Source of the DNA: Alnus glutinosa
Lineage: Eukaryota > Streptophyta > Magnoliopsida > Fagales > Betulaceae
Length of the DNA: 64,000 nucleotides
Assembly: GCF_958979055.1 (NCBI RefSeq)
Contig: NC_084886.1
Location: 1,879,001 to 1,943,000 of the forward strand
Reading direction: 5' to 3'
Below, one piece after another: positions 1 to 11,847 of the stretch. The position numbers and the translations under genes are program-made. The stretch's first letter is position 1. Each line of letters begins with the position of its first letter. Below the pieces are notes generated by a model. The model saw nothing but the letters and a program-made list of their open reading frames with translations. It did no database searches and was not told the DNA's origin.

Positions 1-137
1 CTTGGGTAAAGCAGCGGACATGCAGAACTTTTTTTTTGATAGGTATCGGACATGCTAGAACTCAAATTAAAATAAAAACAAAATTTGAAAATGCATATCA
101 TAGACATATTATCATATTGAATGGACGTGGAAGGCAC

Positions 138-3100
138 CTGTAAGGCTGCTGACACGTTCTTCAACTCTTGAGCTTTGCAAACCAGCTCCAGAGACAAACA
201 CAATATCCGTTTTGAAAGGAATCCGAGCAGAAATCTGCTTAGAATTGGAAAACCTCAGAAGGTTGTGAGAATGAAGAATCCAAGGATGAAAGGTGTCAGC
301 CAATTTAGTTACTAAACACTCGGTTTCATATTAGAGACTATGGATTGAAACCCACTTTCACTAAGGATATCTTTTTTTTTTTAGGCCCCACCGGGGAGAG
401 GGGGGGTGGGTGGATAGGAGCTGCTACCTTTTGTTAAGTAGCCCATAAGCTCGAGTTGCCACCAATGGACTAGAAAAGAAATCTTGTGCAGTTGACAGAT
501 AATCCACAGCTTTAAGATCCTAAATTAGTTATTAACACTATAACCACATACCTGAAAAACTAGAATATTTGGAGAATCATCAGATGTGTCAGATAGCTTC
601 AGCCAACCAAACTTTCTTGCCTGGTGACATGTACAAAAAAGGAAAGAAATCAAAATAGCAATTTGAAGCAGCACAGTTGTTCGAACAGTCTATAATACAA
701 ATTGGGATGCAAATGAAAATCTGACATACTTGTGCTCCAAGGTTTCCCTGGACAAGATCAGATAAATTGTGAATGTGATTTGTCTTAAAACCAGAATAAT
801 GGACTTCCAAATTGTCCTGCAAAAGAGAAAACACGAATATGTAGGCCACAGGTCAGTGTCCAAGCTAAGAATGCAAAAGATCATCAAATAATTCTTTATT
901 TATTGGTAAGTGGAAAACATCAAGGACCATACTACTCAACAGCACAGTTCCTAAGCTTTTTTTTTTTTAATAAGAGGATTTCATTAAAAACCAAAGGGCG
1001 TACCCAAATACACAGGAAGTATACAAGAGAAACACCTAAATAGATAAAGAAAAGAAGGAAAAAAAAAAAAAAAAAAACCACCACTTCTATCATTCATAAA
1101 GAAGCAAAACACTTGGATTTTTACCAGCACTCCTTTGCAAACATTACCATTGATTTTAAATGAAGCTGCCAATCTCCAACATCCATTCGTGAACCTGATG
1201 CAAGGAGAGAATCCTCACGAATGTCCAAGATATCTCTACTCAAACTTAGAGCGTTGCCATCTTCATCAGCCATATAGAAGAATATATGTGCAGTTCTCCC
1301 AATGTCCTCATTCCACTTAGATCTGTGGAAAAACCACAACAGTAACAATTTATGGTAGGAAGTGTAAATGAATTCCTAATGAAGACACCCCACATTCTGC
1401 CAAAAGCCATGTGCATTGCAAAGTATGCTTTCATGCCTTGCAGTTCTCTTAATAAAAAACAAAGAAAGAAGAAACCTTGCAGTTCTCTTAGCTGTAGCCA
1501 TTATGTTGAGATAATATAGCATTCATGCCTTCAGGGAATCCTCTGGAATCCTCTCTTGTTAAAAATGGCTCAAGCAGCAATCAAAGTTTTCATGCTTCAT
1601 ACTGTGAATAACGCACGAGGCACACAACTATTTGGAACAAGGTTCATCTCGTTCCTAATTATGCACATCATGTATAAACCAAAAGTACGGAACTCGTGTT
1701 GCAAAATGAGATTTGCAGAGCATTATAAGTTTTTTTCCCTCAGAGAAAAATCATTTAATTTGATTAATTTATGTTAATCACTAAATCCAACCCTCTTAGT
1801 TCAGTTCACTAGAGGGTGGGTTTCCAAAAAATGGCTCTTCTGTTCAGAAATGAAATGTTCTGAACCAAACAAAAGTAATTAAATAAAAAAAAAAAAAAAA
1901 AAAAGTGGCTACGGAGTGAGTGTACACTTTTAGACAAAAAGAAAACAAAATAGCTTGATGCCTAACCTCACCTACAGGATTCAGTCACTTTTCTCCAAGA
2001 TATTAACCAACAAAATATGTGCGTGACTAGATAGTTTTTTGATAAATTATCTAGTTGCACAAAAAAGAAAAAAAGAAAAAACTATCTAGTCACACACATA
2101 TTTTGTGCGAAAATATGGTTATAAAAAGCATAAGAACCTTTTCCAAAAGATAACACTATAAATTTATTTAAACAACTCCAAATGGTCGATTGTGTTGTTC
2201 ATAAATCAAAGCCAGACAAAACGCCTGAGAGATCACTTCATGCAGTCCTAACAGGACCATCAATTTTTAACTCAGTTTCAGATGCTACTTTAACATTTTT
2301 AACTCAATTTTAAGGCTAAATTCATAAAAAAATCACGCTTAGCATAGCACATGCATTTGATAGAGAAAATGTCATATTTAGGGGGTCCGGCCACTTACTG
2401 CTCACTTTGAACATCAATCCGAACAGCCCAATCTCCTCCATAGCCACTGCCATCAACCTTTGATTTCAAGAAACTTGTTGCCAACACCATGTCCTGGTCA
2501 ACCAGAACTTGGTGTCCAAAATCACGTCCATTATGATGTGTCCAACCATATGTGCTTAGCTCATCAGAATCTTGGCAGAAATGTCTCATGAAATAACTTC
2601 CATCCTTTACACCAAGCCACATCAACCCGGCAATAAGAGACCGTGGAGTCCTGCCAGTTACAGCAGCTTATTACCAACACATCTTTTGTATCTCATCAAG
2701 TTGAATGGAAGTGGAGAATAAAACGAATATAAAAACCATAACATCTAACAATGACGCTTTATTTTCCTCTTCTTTTCGAAATATAATGGCCAAGAGATCT
2801 TTTTAACTATATCATTTTGCAGAGAACCGGCATTCTGCTTTTAGCACAACCAAATGCCATGTTTTAGTGATTGTAGTAGCTGTAGTCGTTTCCAAACACG
2901 AACTCCACGTAGACACATGAATGTTTGCAGGTATGGAGATTATGAAATACTTAAATTGGATTTCCAAAATTAGCCTATTTATCTACAAATGCATAAAAAG
3001 CTACAAGTGTAAAAAATTTGTTTGATCTTTGAGTCTGGAATTTTGTTTACCTACTTTACTGTGAAATATGAATAGCCATTATCGACCACCCACTTTCTTA

Positions 3101-3914
3101 CATTTCAATGGCAATTTCTAGAATACCGGTACCAAAACTGCTTTAGCCACCTTTAGAAAGTTTCAATACAGAGATACACCAATAGGGCAATAATCTCTAC
3201 TCCACAAACATATAAATCAACACCGGAAATATTAGTTTTTTTCTTTTTCTTTTTCTTTTTTGAATTTTCTGGATAACCATCATGACCTGGATAATGATAT
3301 CTATTCCTTTGATGCCTATTCACAGTTCATTTTGAAGGGAATATTTTGTAGCGCCAAAATTCAATAAATAAACCATTCCTTCAATCACGAAAAATAAATA
3401 ATATAGCAACAAGCAGTGAACAAATAAAATTTTCAGCAATGGCAACGGAAATACCTCGCACGAATCCCTAGATAAACGTGAGGGCGATAGGTTCCCCAAT
3501 ACAAGCTCTCTCTGTGCTCGCCTTGGAACTGCCATAACCAATTCATCCATACTTCATATACTATAAATACCAAAAGGAAAACAGAATAAATAGAGGGAAA
3601 ATGTCACATTTAACCTGAGGAAGGTCCATGACTTTTGGCGCCGGAAACGGCGTAACAACCCTAGGTCTCAAAGCTTCTTCAGCTGGATTTACAAGATGAC
3701 GAATCAGAAAGAAGATCGCTAAGAACGCGAAAACGCTGAGCCCGAGCACGACTTTCAGATTAACGTCGAAAATCTGAATAGAGCTATGATCTCTGCTTCT
3801 ACCTTTACGTGCTTTCGGGTTAGGCTTTGTGTTGCGGAGAGAAGCGTCGTCGTCGTTGGCTTCCGTGGCGGGTTTGCTTCTACTTCGAGCATTTCTTCGG
3901 CCATTCCCAGTCAT
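138..3914 (-). CDS. GCS1: Mannosyl-oligosaccharide glucosidase (alpha-glucosidase I, GH63), 5' part
   Basis: ER type II membrane enzyme that removes the terminal alpha-1,2 glucose from the Glc3Man9GlcNAc2 glycan after transfer to protein. Seven exons fit in phase: 3615-3914, 3455-3528, 2399-2650, 1148-1322, 730-816, 552-620 and 138-234. They encode about 351 residues. The protein has a basic cytosolic N-terminus, one membrane anchor near residues 52-70 and then the GH63 N-terminal domain, with segments such as ESLYWGTYRPHVY, MWLGVKDGSYFMRHFC and GGDWAVRIDV typical of plant GCS1 (KNOPF). All introns seen are GT-AG. The catalytic C-terminal domain lies beyond the left edge; the last exon ends in phase 1 at a GT donor. 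The start at 3914 is the first ATG of the anchor-bearing exon. Identity is confident; exon ends are by eye. Confidence 0.93.
957..1085 (-). mobile_element. LINE 3'-end fragment in GCS1 intron 4
   Basis: Read on the minus strand, the segment resembles the 3' terminus of plant L1-type elements (TATACTTCCTGTGTATTTGG, then a TTTAATGAAATCC block) and ends in an A tract at 970-957. It lies in an intron of GCS1. I found no clear target duplication, so the 5' limit is uncertain. Confidence 0.5.
2011..2105. repeat. Fold-back in GCS1 intron 3
   Basis: Arms 2011-2040 and 2076-2105 are nearly perfect inverse complements (core ACTAGATAGTTTTTT against AAAAAACTATCTAGT). A second, overlapping inverted match, ACTAGATA with TTATCTAGT, lies inside the left half at 2026-2056. 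It could be a small MITE remnant; no product is encoded. Confidence 0.65.
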
Positions 3915-5026
3915 TTTGCTTTAATGTGTACCCAAATTCACAGCATATGCGGATTTAGGTATTTTCAGGTAGCGATGAGAAGCGAATCTCAGGCTGAGAA
4001 ACTCAGTGCTTGCATCGCTCCGTTTGCGACTTTGCGTGTCTTCGATCAGTCCACCGGAAAACGGTCACGACGAATATAGAATTGGGCGTGTAAGTGGGCC
4101 GGGCTGAGTTGAATATCTGGCCCTCTACAGCCCACCTGTCTGTACTTGCTAAGCCGAAGACCCTTTTAACGCGACTGGCTTTCCAAAGGACTTCTCAACT
4201 TGTTTATGTTTTTCGTAATTTAGTTTTTTAAGACGAGAGTTTATACTTTAGTGGCGCAGTCGCAGTTTATAAGGCCCATACGGCCACGAAGATGCAGCGT
4301 CTCGTACGGGTGATTAGTTGTTAAGGCGATCTTACAACATAAAAAGACGACTCTTTCTCACACGTCTTGTAGATCAGTCTGAAGTTGTTGGTAGCAAATG
4401 TATTACACGCTGCATGCAAGATATCAAATAAAACCATCCCTGGAATCAAGATCTCATTCAAAATTGTCTATATTATATTGATCATCCGATCCGCAAGGAT
4501 CATGATTGGGAATCGTTTGATCGTCTTTCTCTGAGAAAGAGGCGAAATATAATTAGTTTGAATTCGAAACAACTATTCGAAATCTTAGTGAACTGTCAGG
4601 GTATTACAACTTTTACTACAAACTTCTTACAAATTGATATGGCCGTCCACGCGACACCGACACTTATCATATTTACAAACTGATATGTCAGTTTACATGA
4701 CACTTATCCTGTCAAGTACTGAAATATGAACTAATTGAAATTTATTTAAAAGCATCAACAATTACAAATGTTCCCATGTTACTATATCCCGGACACAAGT
4801 GAACATGCAAAAATTTAGTCCTGCATTTCACAAATGCAGTAAAAACTAATAATCCCCAAGTACTTGCACATGATAATACAAGAAAGTTCATAATTCACTT
4901 TAGAATTGCTTCTCAGCCTGCTTGAGGGAAGCCAAGAAATATGAAAAGGGATTTAAGATGCCTTTTATGCTTTAGTTTGCAGTACTTTACAATATATATA
5001 TATATAGACAAGAGTAGAAGCAGGGC
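3915..5026. other. Intergenic: GCS1 promoter side and 3' flank of the next gene
   Basis: No gene is visible. The first 200 bases upstream of GCS1 carry TGGGC-type (site II-like) motifs near 4083 and 4095-4100, often seen in plant housekeeping promoters. Around 4601-4735 is an AT-rich segment with repeated ACAAATTGATATG/ACAAACTGATATG phrases that resembles the MITE-like sequence near 40478. A short TA repeat lies at about 4992-5004. Confidence 0.5.
4095..4100 (-). promoter_or_regulatory. Site II-like TGGGCC element upstream of GCS1
   Basis: A TGGGCC hexamer sits about 180 bp upstream of the GCS1 start codon, with a further TGGGC at 4083. Such motifs recur in plant housekeeping promoters. Function here is inferred from position only. 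Confidence 0.35.
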
Positions 5027-6393
5027 TTAGCGTCCACTAGTATTGGCAAGGTTCAGCCTCTTCCTCCTCCCACTAAAGCTCAGGCTGCGCGCCAAATTTG
5101 GAAGGCAGCACAGTGTAGACTTGGCGAGTTTCCCCTTCCCGGGGTTGTAACTTCCCTCGGGAGTTGTCTCACAGCTGCATGCAGAGCTTGCTAGAGATGC
5201 ATAAAGGGTTTGATTTGTAGATTTTGGAGGAATGTGAAAAATGGTGGGATTGGCTTTTGAACTTCCTTGTAAATTTGGACTGCCATGATCAACAGCATCT
5301 CCCCTGAAGCTCTCTTGAAAAAGCTCAAAAAGTTGTTTTTTCATCTCTGTTGGAGGGGGTTCAGGACTAGAACTGGGTGTACTGTTCATGTAAAGAGGTT
5401 TTTCTAATTCATCAGGAGTTTCTTCGAAGCTGCTTTGGTGGATAGGAGTGTTGCCACAAGACGGGGTAGTATCTACATGTATAAAATCGTCAGTAAAACA
5501 GAGTAATATGGCTATGCAAGAAACATTGAAATTAAAGAAGAACAAAAATTATGGAACAAATTGAAAGCAAATCTCACCACTACTGATACTGAAGAAATCT
5601 TCACAATCAGATTCTAAGCAGGACCTTGGATCAAAATATATTTCCTCTTTAGCACCTGCATGGAACAATGGGCACAAATAATTCAATTAAAGATGGTATA
5701 TAGCTTATTCAGTTGATCACAATACAACTTATTTGAATTATTATTAAGGGATTCACATAATCAAAGACCATTATAATCAAGGAGGCCAAATCATTGATTG
5801 CAAATATTCAACCTAAACAGAGGAGGTCAAATCATAATCTTTTTCAGTAACAATTAAACAAAAGTACGAATCCACAAACTTCAAGTAATAAATCATATTA
5901 ATCTCAAACAAAACAAGAACATCAGCGTTACTAAAACAAGAATTTATTACATCAGAAAAGAGAAGCTGATAATTATGCATAATCTGATTAGGCAAAAGTC
6001 GGCAGGAAACAAAGAACAATATTTCAGATAATCGGAACTCGTAAAAAAAAAAAAAAAAAAAAAGAGGACCAAAATGAAATAAACTCATAGTAGATAAAGG
6101 AAGCAAACGTAAGTAACAATGGCATTTAATTCTGGCCCATTGTCCAGCATTCTTAGAGGGAAAGCCAAAAAAGTATCCAAGTATAGAACCATACTTAATT
6201 CTCGGAAACTGGCTACATGGGATATCGGCGATGGCTGAGGATTCAAACCAAGTCCAGCAATTGAGTTTTGGCCTTTGACTTTGTTTTTCTTGATCGGTGA
6301 TTCGATTAAGACGACGTCCAGCTTAGAACTAATTGAGCGTTGAAGTTTCAAGACCGAGTCCGAGGTTGAAGAAACAGGAACAGAGTTCCCCAT
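5027..6393 (-). CDS. At3g27210-like protein, putative N-myristoylated, unknown function
   Basis: Three exons in phase: 6195-6393, 5578-5655 and 5027-5472, giving 240 residues. The order of motifs matches the uncharacterised Arabidopsis At3g27210 family: an MGNS start, an ESPIKK patch, FDPRSCLESDCEDFFSI, GNTPIH, a KKQLFELFQESFRGD helix and a C-terminal CCLPNLARSLSF-RRKR basic tail. I chose the ATG at 6393 because it yields Met-Gly-Asn-Ser, a plausible myristoylation signal that aligns with the family N-terminus. An in-frame ATG at 6447 would add 18 residues and hide that signal. No transmembrane segment or catalytic motif is visible. The biochemical role is unknown; membrane-peripheral location is an inference. 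Confidence 0.82.
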
Positions 6394-8463
6394 GTCCAAA
6401 ACATTGCCATGTTTATCCATTAGGAATTCAAATTCCGTTTTCTGCAATTCTATATAGAAAGAGAGCTAGAAGAGAACAGGGGCAGTTAGTTGGCTTAATG
6501 CTTTGAAAGAGAAAAGGTTCAACTGTTCCACTCAACTTGGTTCTGGGGATGGGAGTTGAATGGTCTTGAAAGCAAAGTAATGGCATTTGCAGACATGGGT
6601 CCCTCAAAAAAAAAAAATCTCTTTTAAGTTATTGCCTCCTTTTTATGCATTTGTCAGAGACTGCTGGGCAAGAAAGGAGAAAGCTAGGCTCCTAGCGGCA
6701 AGGATGGCAATTTTATGGTCGCTAATTATGTTTACATCGCGTTAAATTATGAATATAACATTATATAAATCAATTTTAATTTGATTTTTTTAATTAAATT
6801 AATTATACTAATCAATTCTAATCTTTTAATTTTATGTTGAATTTATAAATTAAATTTTTTATTATGTTATTTACTCAACCTTTTAAATAAGCGAATAAAT
6901 TTAACAAGAGATTTTCGGTTTGAATCATAAATTCTATAACTGTTGAAACACGTAAAAGAAAGCATAAAAATAATAATTAAATAAATAAATTAGCCTTTTT
7001 CTATATTAATTTTTTTTAAGATAAACAGTTAAAATTGTATGAGATTTTGAATATTAGGTGCATGAAAAAATTTAAACCAACCGAGAATCATGACATATTG
7101 TCTTTTAAGAACTCATTAGTAGTCAACTACATGGACATAATGATTAATGCAACCGCAAAGGCCGGATATGATTGGATATCATAAACACATTATCAAAGCT
7201 TTCCCACTAATATTTTGTTTAAATTCAAATAACATGGCCAAGTGTGGATTTTCCTTTCCAATTTTATTTTATTTTATTATTATTATTATTTTGTGTTTTT
7301 TGGATTACTATTTCTAAATTATTGCAATCGTGCCAGTACAAATCGGCAGTAGGTCTACATCTTACCAACTTGCAGGCTCCAGCTTTGAGCAATGACTTAT
7401 AACCATCATTTTCCCTCAAAATTATTAGCCGTAAAGATAGCATATAGGGGAACAAATAATTTTCAATTTGGCATTAAATTAATTAAATACATTACTAGTT
7501 TTAAAGCGATGCAGGGAAAAAAAAGAAGCCCTTATTGATTAGCGAGCATTTGATAGAATTGTTAATTATTTATATTTAATTATTAAGGATAAAATGTTTA
7601 GGTATTAGAGTAAAATTCGTATTAATGTATTTCAATCTTAGTGATGTATTTCTTTGTATGAGAACCTGAATAACCAAAAATCATATGAAAATAAAGAGAA
7701 AAAAAATAATTCCCAAAACATTATAATTGGTAAAGGAGTATGCCTCGTGAAATAGATATCACTAGCTTAAATATATATTTTAAGTGAAATGAAAATAATT
7801 TTTTTTATAGTTAAATTTTTTTATTTTGTTATATTTAACTGTTTATATATATAATAAATCTTGAAGTGGGAAAGATCCGATCCCTGTCACTCTCCCTCGG
7901 TCAGGGCCAAAAACACTCGTTCAGAAAAGAAATGAAAAGAAGGAAAAAAGTCAAAACTATTTAATAGGTTTGTTGGAAGAGAGCAGAGAAAAGACTAGGA
8001 CATTAATGTTACTCAAGTAGTTATCACGTCAATTCTTAATCTTTTTTTTAGAAAAAAAAATTAAATAAAATATGAAAATGGTGGTAGGGAGGATCTTATT
8101 AATCTGAATTCGAATAGAATAGAAAAGATAATGAAAAATTCTATGAAAAATTGGGAATGCTTCACAAAAATTCAAAGCATTCACCAAAAGGGAGATAAAA
8201 TTAAACTAATATCCGATACAATATTATAAAAACTCTGAGAGAAGAAAAGAGATGACTATTAATTGCAAGAACTACTAAAAAGGTGGAAGGAGATTATCAA
8301 ACCCCAAAAGAAGAGCTAGCCGAGTAGGAAGATTGATAAAGGGGACGAATATGACTCTTTATTATCCCAGTTGTCCCATGTAAGATTCAATAACATATTC
8401 AGTGATATTCTTGCTAAAATATCAATCTGCTGACTATCTGTCCACTTGCTCTTGCATTAAAAC
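6394..8463. other. AT-rich intergenic region
   Basis: No coding region is supported. The stretch holds the 5' leader of the At3g27210-like gene, then long AT-rich sequence with homopolymer runs. The ORF at 7264-7455 has no recognisable similarity or splice context. Confidence 0.5.
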
Positions 8464-9429
8464 AGTATAAACTATCAGATATAATTTCTTATTATTTTGG
8501 CCTCCGTTCCTTTCTGAGAGAGAAAAGCCAAAAAGCCAAAAAGCCTCCCCCTTTACAGAGACTGGTTAGCCGGGGAGGGAGGCCTTCCTCCTCTCGACTG
8601 TGTTTTTTGTCTTCTCAGTCTTTAGGACTGTAGAGTTTTGTTCCCCCCGGTTGAACCGGTGGTGGCTGTTCTTCCCCTACCTCTCTGGGCTATGGTGGAT
8701 TTGTTGTCTTGTTTTTTCTTGTTTTTCTTTTCGTTTTGGCAGAATGACTCTTCTTAAGAAGTCTAAGGTGGGGTAAGGGCGGCTTTAGTGTCATTGACGG
8801 TGTGTTCTGCCCGGACTTTCATGGTTTTTCCTCAGATTTTTGAAGTCAGATCTACGCACGTCCGTCGACTTCTGGTGGACACGCGCCACCCAGCCGTGTT
8901 CCGCCCTTGATGCCGGAAGCTTCGGTCATGTCGGTCTTCGGAGCTCGGCACGTGGCCCTCACGCGCCAGGGCGCTTTTGCTCTCTGACTGCGCGTGTAGG
9001 CCACGCTCCGCATTTTCAGGCTATGCTTGGCGGTGCCTGGGGTCCACGGCGACGGATCTACTGCTGGGTGCGTTCGGATGCGGCTCGTGTCCTACACGTG
9101 CCGTCACTCTGGTGAAGCTGCCTCCCTACTCCACTGCCGGCGACTTTTTAGGGTTTTCTGCCTTTGTGTTGTGAAATTCTCATGTTTCTATGTACAGTTT
9201 GCCTATGTGTGGCTCAAATTTTATTAGAATTTTTATTGTAAGGGGGCTTATTTGTAATTTTAGTGAGATTTGAAATTTTGCTTAGGCAGCTGTTTTTAAG
9301 CCAGATCCTTCTGACTTAGAATATGAGGGGTCTGTCCCTCATTTTTCATCTTGTATGCCTTCGAACTTTTTAGTATCAATGATTAGCATATGCTAATCCG
9401 TTAAAAAAAAAAAGTATAAACTATCAGAT
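8464..9429 (+). mobile_element. Poly(A)-tailed retro-insertion with 17-bp target duplication
   Basis: The identical 17-mer AGTATAAACTATCAGAT flanks the segment at 8464-8480 and 9413-9429. The insert (8481-9412, 932 bp) ends in a run of A at 9403-9412, the signature of LINE-type target-primed integration. The inside is much more GC-rich than its surroundings at 8520-9120. It has no clear endonuclease or reverse-transcriptase domain; the open frame at 8840-9115 shows no recognisable motif. It could be a non-autonomous or internally deleted LINE, or a retro-copy of a noncoding transcript. The integration mechanism is well supported; the family is not known. Confidence 0.75.
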
Positions 9430-9890
9430 TTGACCTCTCTCTCTCTCTCTTACGCTGTGAGTCTGTGACTGGGTGTGTGCACAAGTGTGGGCTCCAGTGG
9501 AGTCATGATTTTGGTTGAGAGAGGTCAAGGAAAAAAATTTGAAGCTAAACAAAAATTAATTAAAAATATTAAATAATATAACTAACAAAATAAATAAATA
9601 ATTCAACAATTAATTTGAAAAAGTAATTTAAATATAAAAGTTCGATTACTTGCTTGAAACTTTTCAAAAAAGAAAAATTGTCAAAAAAAAAAAAAATGTT
9701 GTTTCTTTGCTTTATTCTGCGCAATCTTTTTACTATACACCTCTCAAGTTAAAAAACCAAAAAAGAAAAAAAAGAAAAAAAAAGAAAAAAAAAGACAGAA
9801 AAACGACTGTAACAAGAATCAGAGTTTTTGCACAAGACTTTTTTTTTTAAAAAATAATAATAATAATAATAATTCAAGGGTTAAAAATAG

Positions 9891-9925
<35 letters not shown>

Positions 9926-10903
9926 AGAAAAAAAAAGAGGTCTTATTTATACGGTCCACAATCCAAATAAGTTTGGAACTTACGTATGCACCTTAAGTCG
10001 TTAATGTGGGTAGGCTTAAAAGTTAAAACGATACTTATTTAAACAGTGCATTTTGAAAAAATAATAGAGGGTTATCGTCTTCTCCCCTCTACGTCTAACC
10101 TAAACCTAATCCTTAAAGAATGAAACTATGACAGAAAAAATTCAGGATCTCGGCATCTCTTTAGTCGTTTGCCCCTGATGAGTGGATGGGGGTAATGTCA
10201 ATTACTCATTTGATAAGCGGCCAAAGGTAAACAATCAGGGTAACCGAGTGATTTTCTACCTGGAGAAGGAAATTTTTTGGGGTTTGAGGGGGAGCGTCTA
10301 ACCCCTTTGACCCTCTTCCCTCCGCCCCTGGCCCTTAGTTGAAAAAATTATTTTTTACTCGTTTATAAAATTGTTATGCATTTCTTAGCGTGTGAAAACA
10401 TATATTTTTTTTAATAGCAAATGAGAATTACTTAATGTTTTAGTAGAATTTCCTCCAACTCCGTTAGTGCTATAAAAAAAAAAAAACATGTGATTTTCAT
10501 ATGCTCAAAAGACACATGACAATTTTAAAGACTGAATAAAAAAAAAATCATTTTATTTTTTGGTGGGGAAAGCAATAATAGAGAACTTAACGATTTTTAA
10601 GTTAAACCTTGAAATAAGAATAATAACTATTGTGAATGTTCACGATTCAAATTTTGTTTTACCGCATCTGATTTTTTACTCAACTATTGAAATAAGAATC
10701 ATAATTTTTGAACATTCACGGTCCAAATTTTATTTTATTGCATTTAACAGTGTACCTAGTACTATATCATTTTAAAATTTTAAATAATATGACAAGTTAC
10801 TCAACACATGTAAATATATATACTATTTAATCTGTAAAATATATATATATATATATATTTTTTTTAAAAATAATGAAATAGATCATTTCATTTAAGCGAT
10901 AAT
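9430..10903. other. Repeat-rich intergenic region
   Basis: No gene is visible. It begins with a short CT repeat at about 9436-9450. It holds long A tracts at about 9680-9696 and 9890-9924, and an imperfect tandem direct repeat with about 76-bp period (about 10607-10752; shared phrases TGAAATAAGAAT and TTCACG-TCAAATTTT). A short TA repeat lies at about 10840-10859. Confidence 0.5.
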
Positions 10904-11593
10904 AATGGTCGGTTTGAATACTGAATTTTTTTACGATTCTTCTCAAGTTTGAATTCAGGCAGAATTCAAGCAAAATTCACTTGAATTTTGCTAATGATGA
11001 CCGGGACCCACGCGTGAGACCATCAGTCTCCAAAGTCAAACAAAAACGCGTGAGTTCCACATTTAAATAATAAGATATTAATAATTTAAAAATAAATAAA
11101 TAAATAAATAAAATTGAAAAGAAAAAAGAAAAAAAAGAGGGGTGGCTGCCAGCCCCTATTGGGGGAGGCCGCGCGGCCTCCCCCTAGTACTGGGGGTGGC
11201 CGCGTGGCCACCCCGACCCTTGGGGAAGGCCGCGCGGCCACTCCCAGCCACCCCCAGAGGTCTGGGGGTGGCTGCCCTTGCTTCATTTTTTATTTTTTTT
11301 TTAATTTTTAATTTTGATTTCAATTATTTTTTTAAAAAAAAATTATTTATTTATTTTAATTAAATAATCAATATATAATAAATTATTATTATTTAAATTA
11401 TTATTTCACACAACTTTTCAAAATACCAATCATTATACACAACTTTTTAAACTTCCAATCATTTCTTACCATTAAAATATAATATTTTTCAATCTCAAAA
11501 TTCAACACCCAAACATAATTTTTTACCTCAATATTTGTAAATAGAATTAGAATTCAATTCTAATTCTAAAAATTTAATACCCAAACGAACCAT
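10904..11593. mobile_element. TIR fold-back element with GC-rich palindromic core
   Basis: The ends are inverse complements with mismatches: left ATGGTCGGTTTGAATACTGA at 10904, right reading inward ATGGTTCGTTTGGGTATTAA ending at 11593. The AT-rich arms enclose a GC-rich core at 11143-11276 built from nested palindromes (GGCCGCGCGGCC, GGCCGCGTGGCC and GGGGTGGC/GCCACCCC). No transposase is present. The superfamily is not determined. ORFs called over the core on both strands are composition artefacts. Confidence 0.65.
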
Positions 11594-11746
11594 AACTTAA
11601 TACAAAGATCAGCGTGCATTGTAGAGGCACATTGTGTGAGCAGTAATTGGACGTGTAACCATATTAAATTGGCAGATCTCAAAGTCAAATCAACATCATC
11701 CCATCGTGCAATTTCATGGGTTTATCATTTGAAAAATGTTAGATTT

Positions 11747-11847
11747 ACAACACCAATACAACAACTGTACAACAATCCCTCACATGAGGATGGGTCCCAC
11801 ATACTGAGACCCACCCTCATGTGAGGGATTGTTGTATTAGTGTTGTA
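11747..11847. mobile_element. Small palindromic MITE-like element
   Basis: The left arm holds AATCCCTCACATGAGGATGG and the right arm CCACCCTCATGTGAGGGATT, almost perfect inverse complements. Both are extended outward by ACAACACCAATACAAC / GTTGTATTAGTGTTGT. A loop of about four bases separates the arms, so the RNA of either strand would fold into one long hairpin. The left arm has an extra ACTGTACAACA-like insertion. Confidence 0.65.

Noticed and set aside
3786..4079. Plus-strand ORF over the GCS1 first exon
   Set aside because: Antisense shadow of the GCS1 N-terminal exon and leader.
8840..9227. Three overlapping plus-strand ORFs in the GC-rich retro-insertion
   Set aside because: Open because of GC content; no recognisable domain, and they overlap in different frames.
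11086..11363. ORFs on both strands over the GC-rich palindrome
   Set aside because: The palindromic composition opens frames on both strands; low-complexity Pro/Gly/Arg products.
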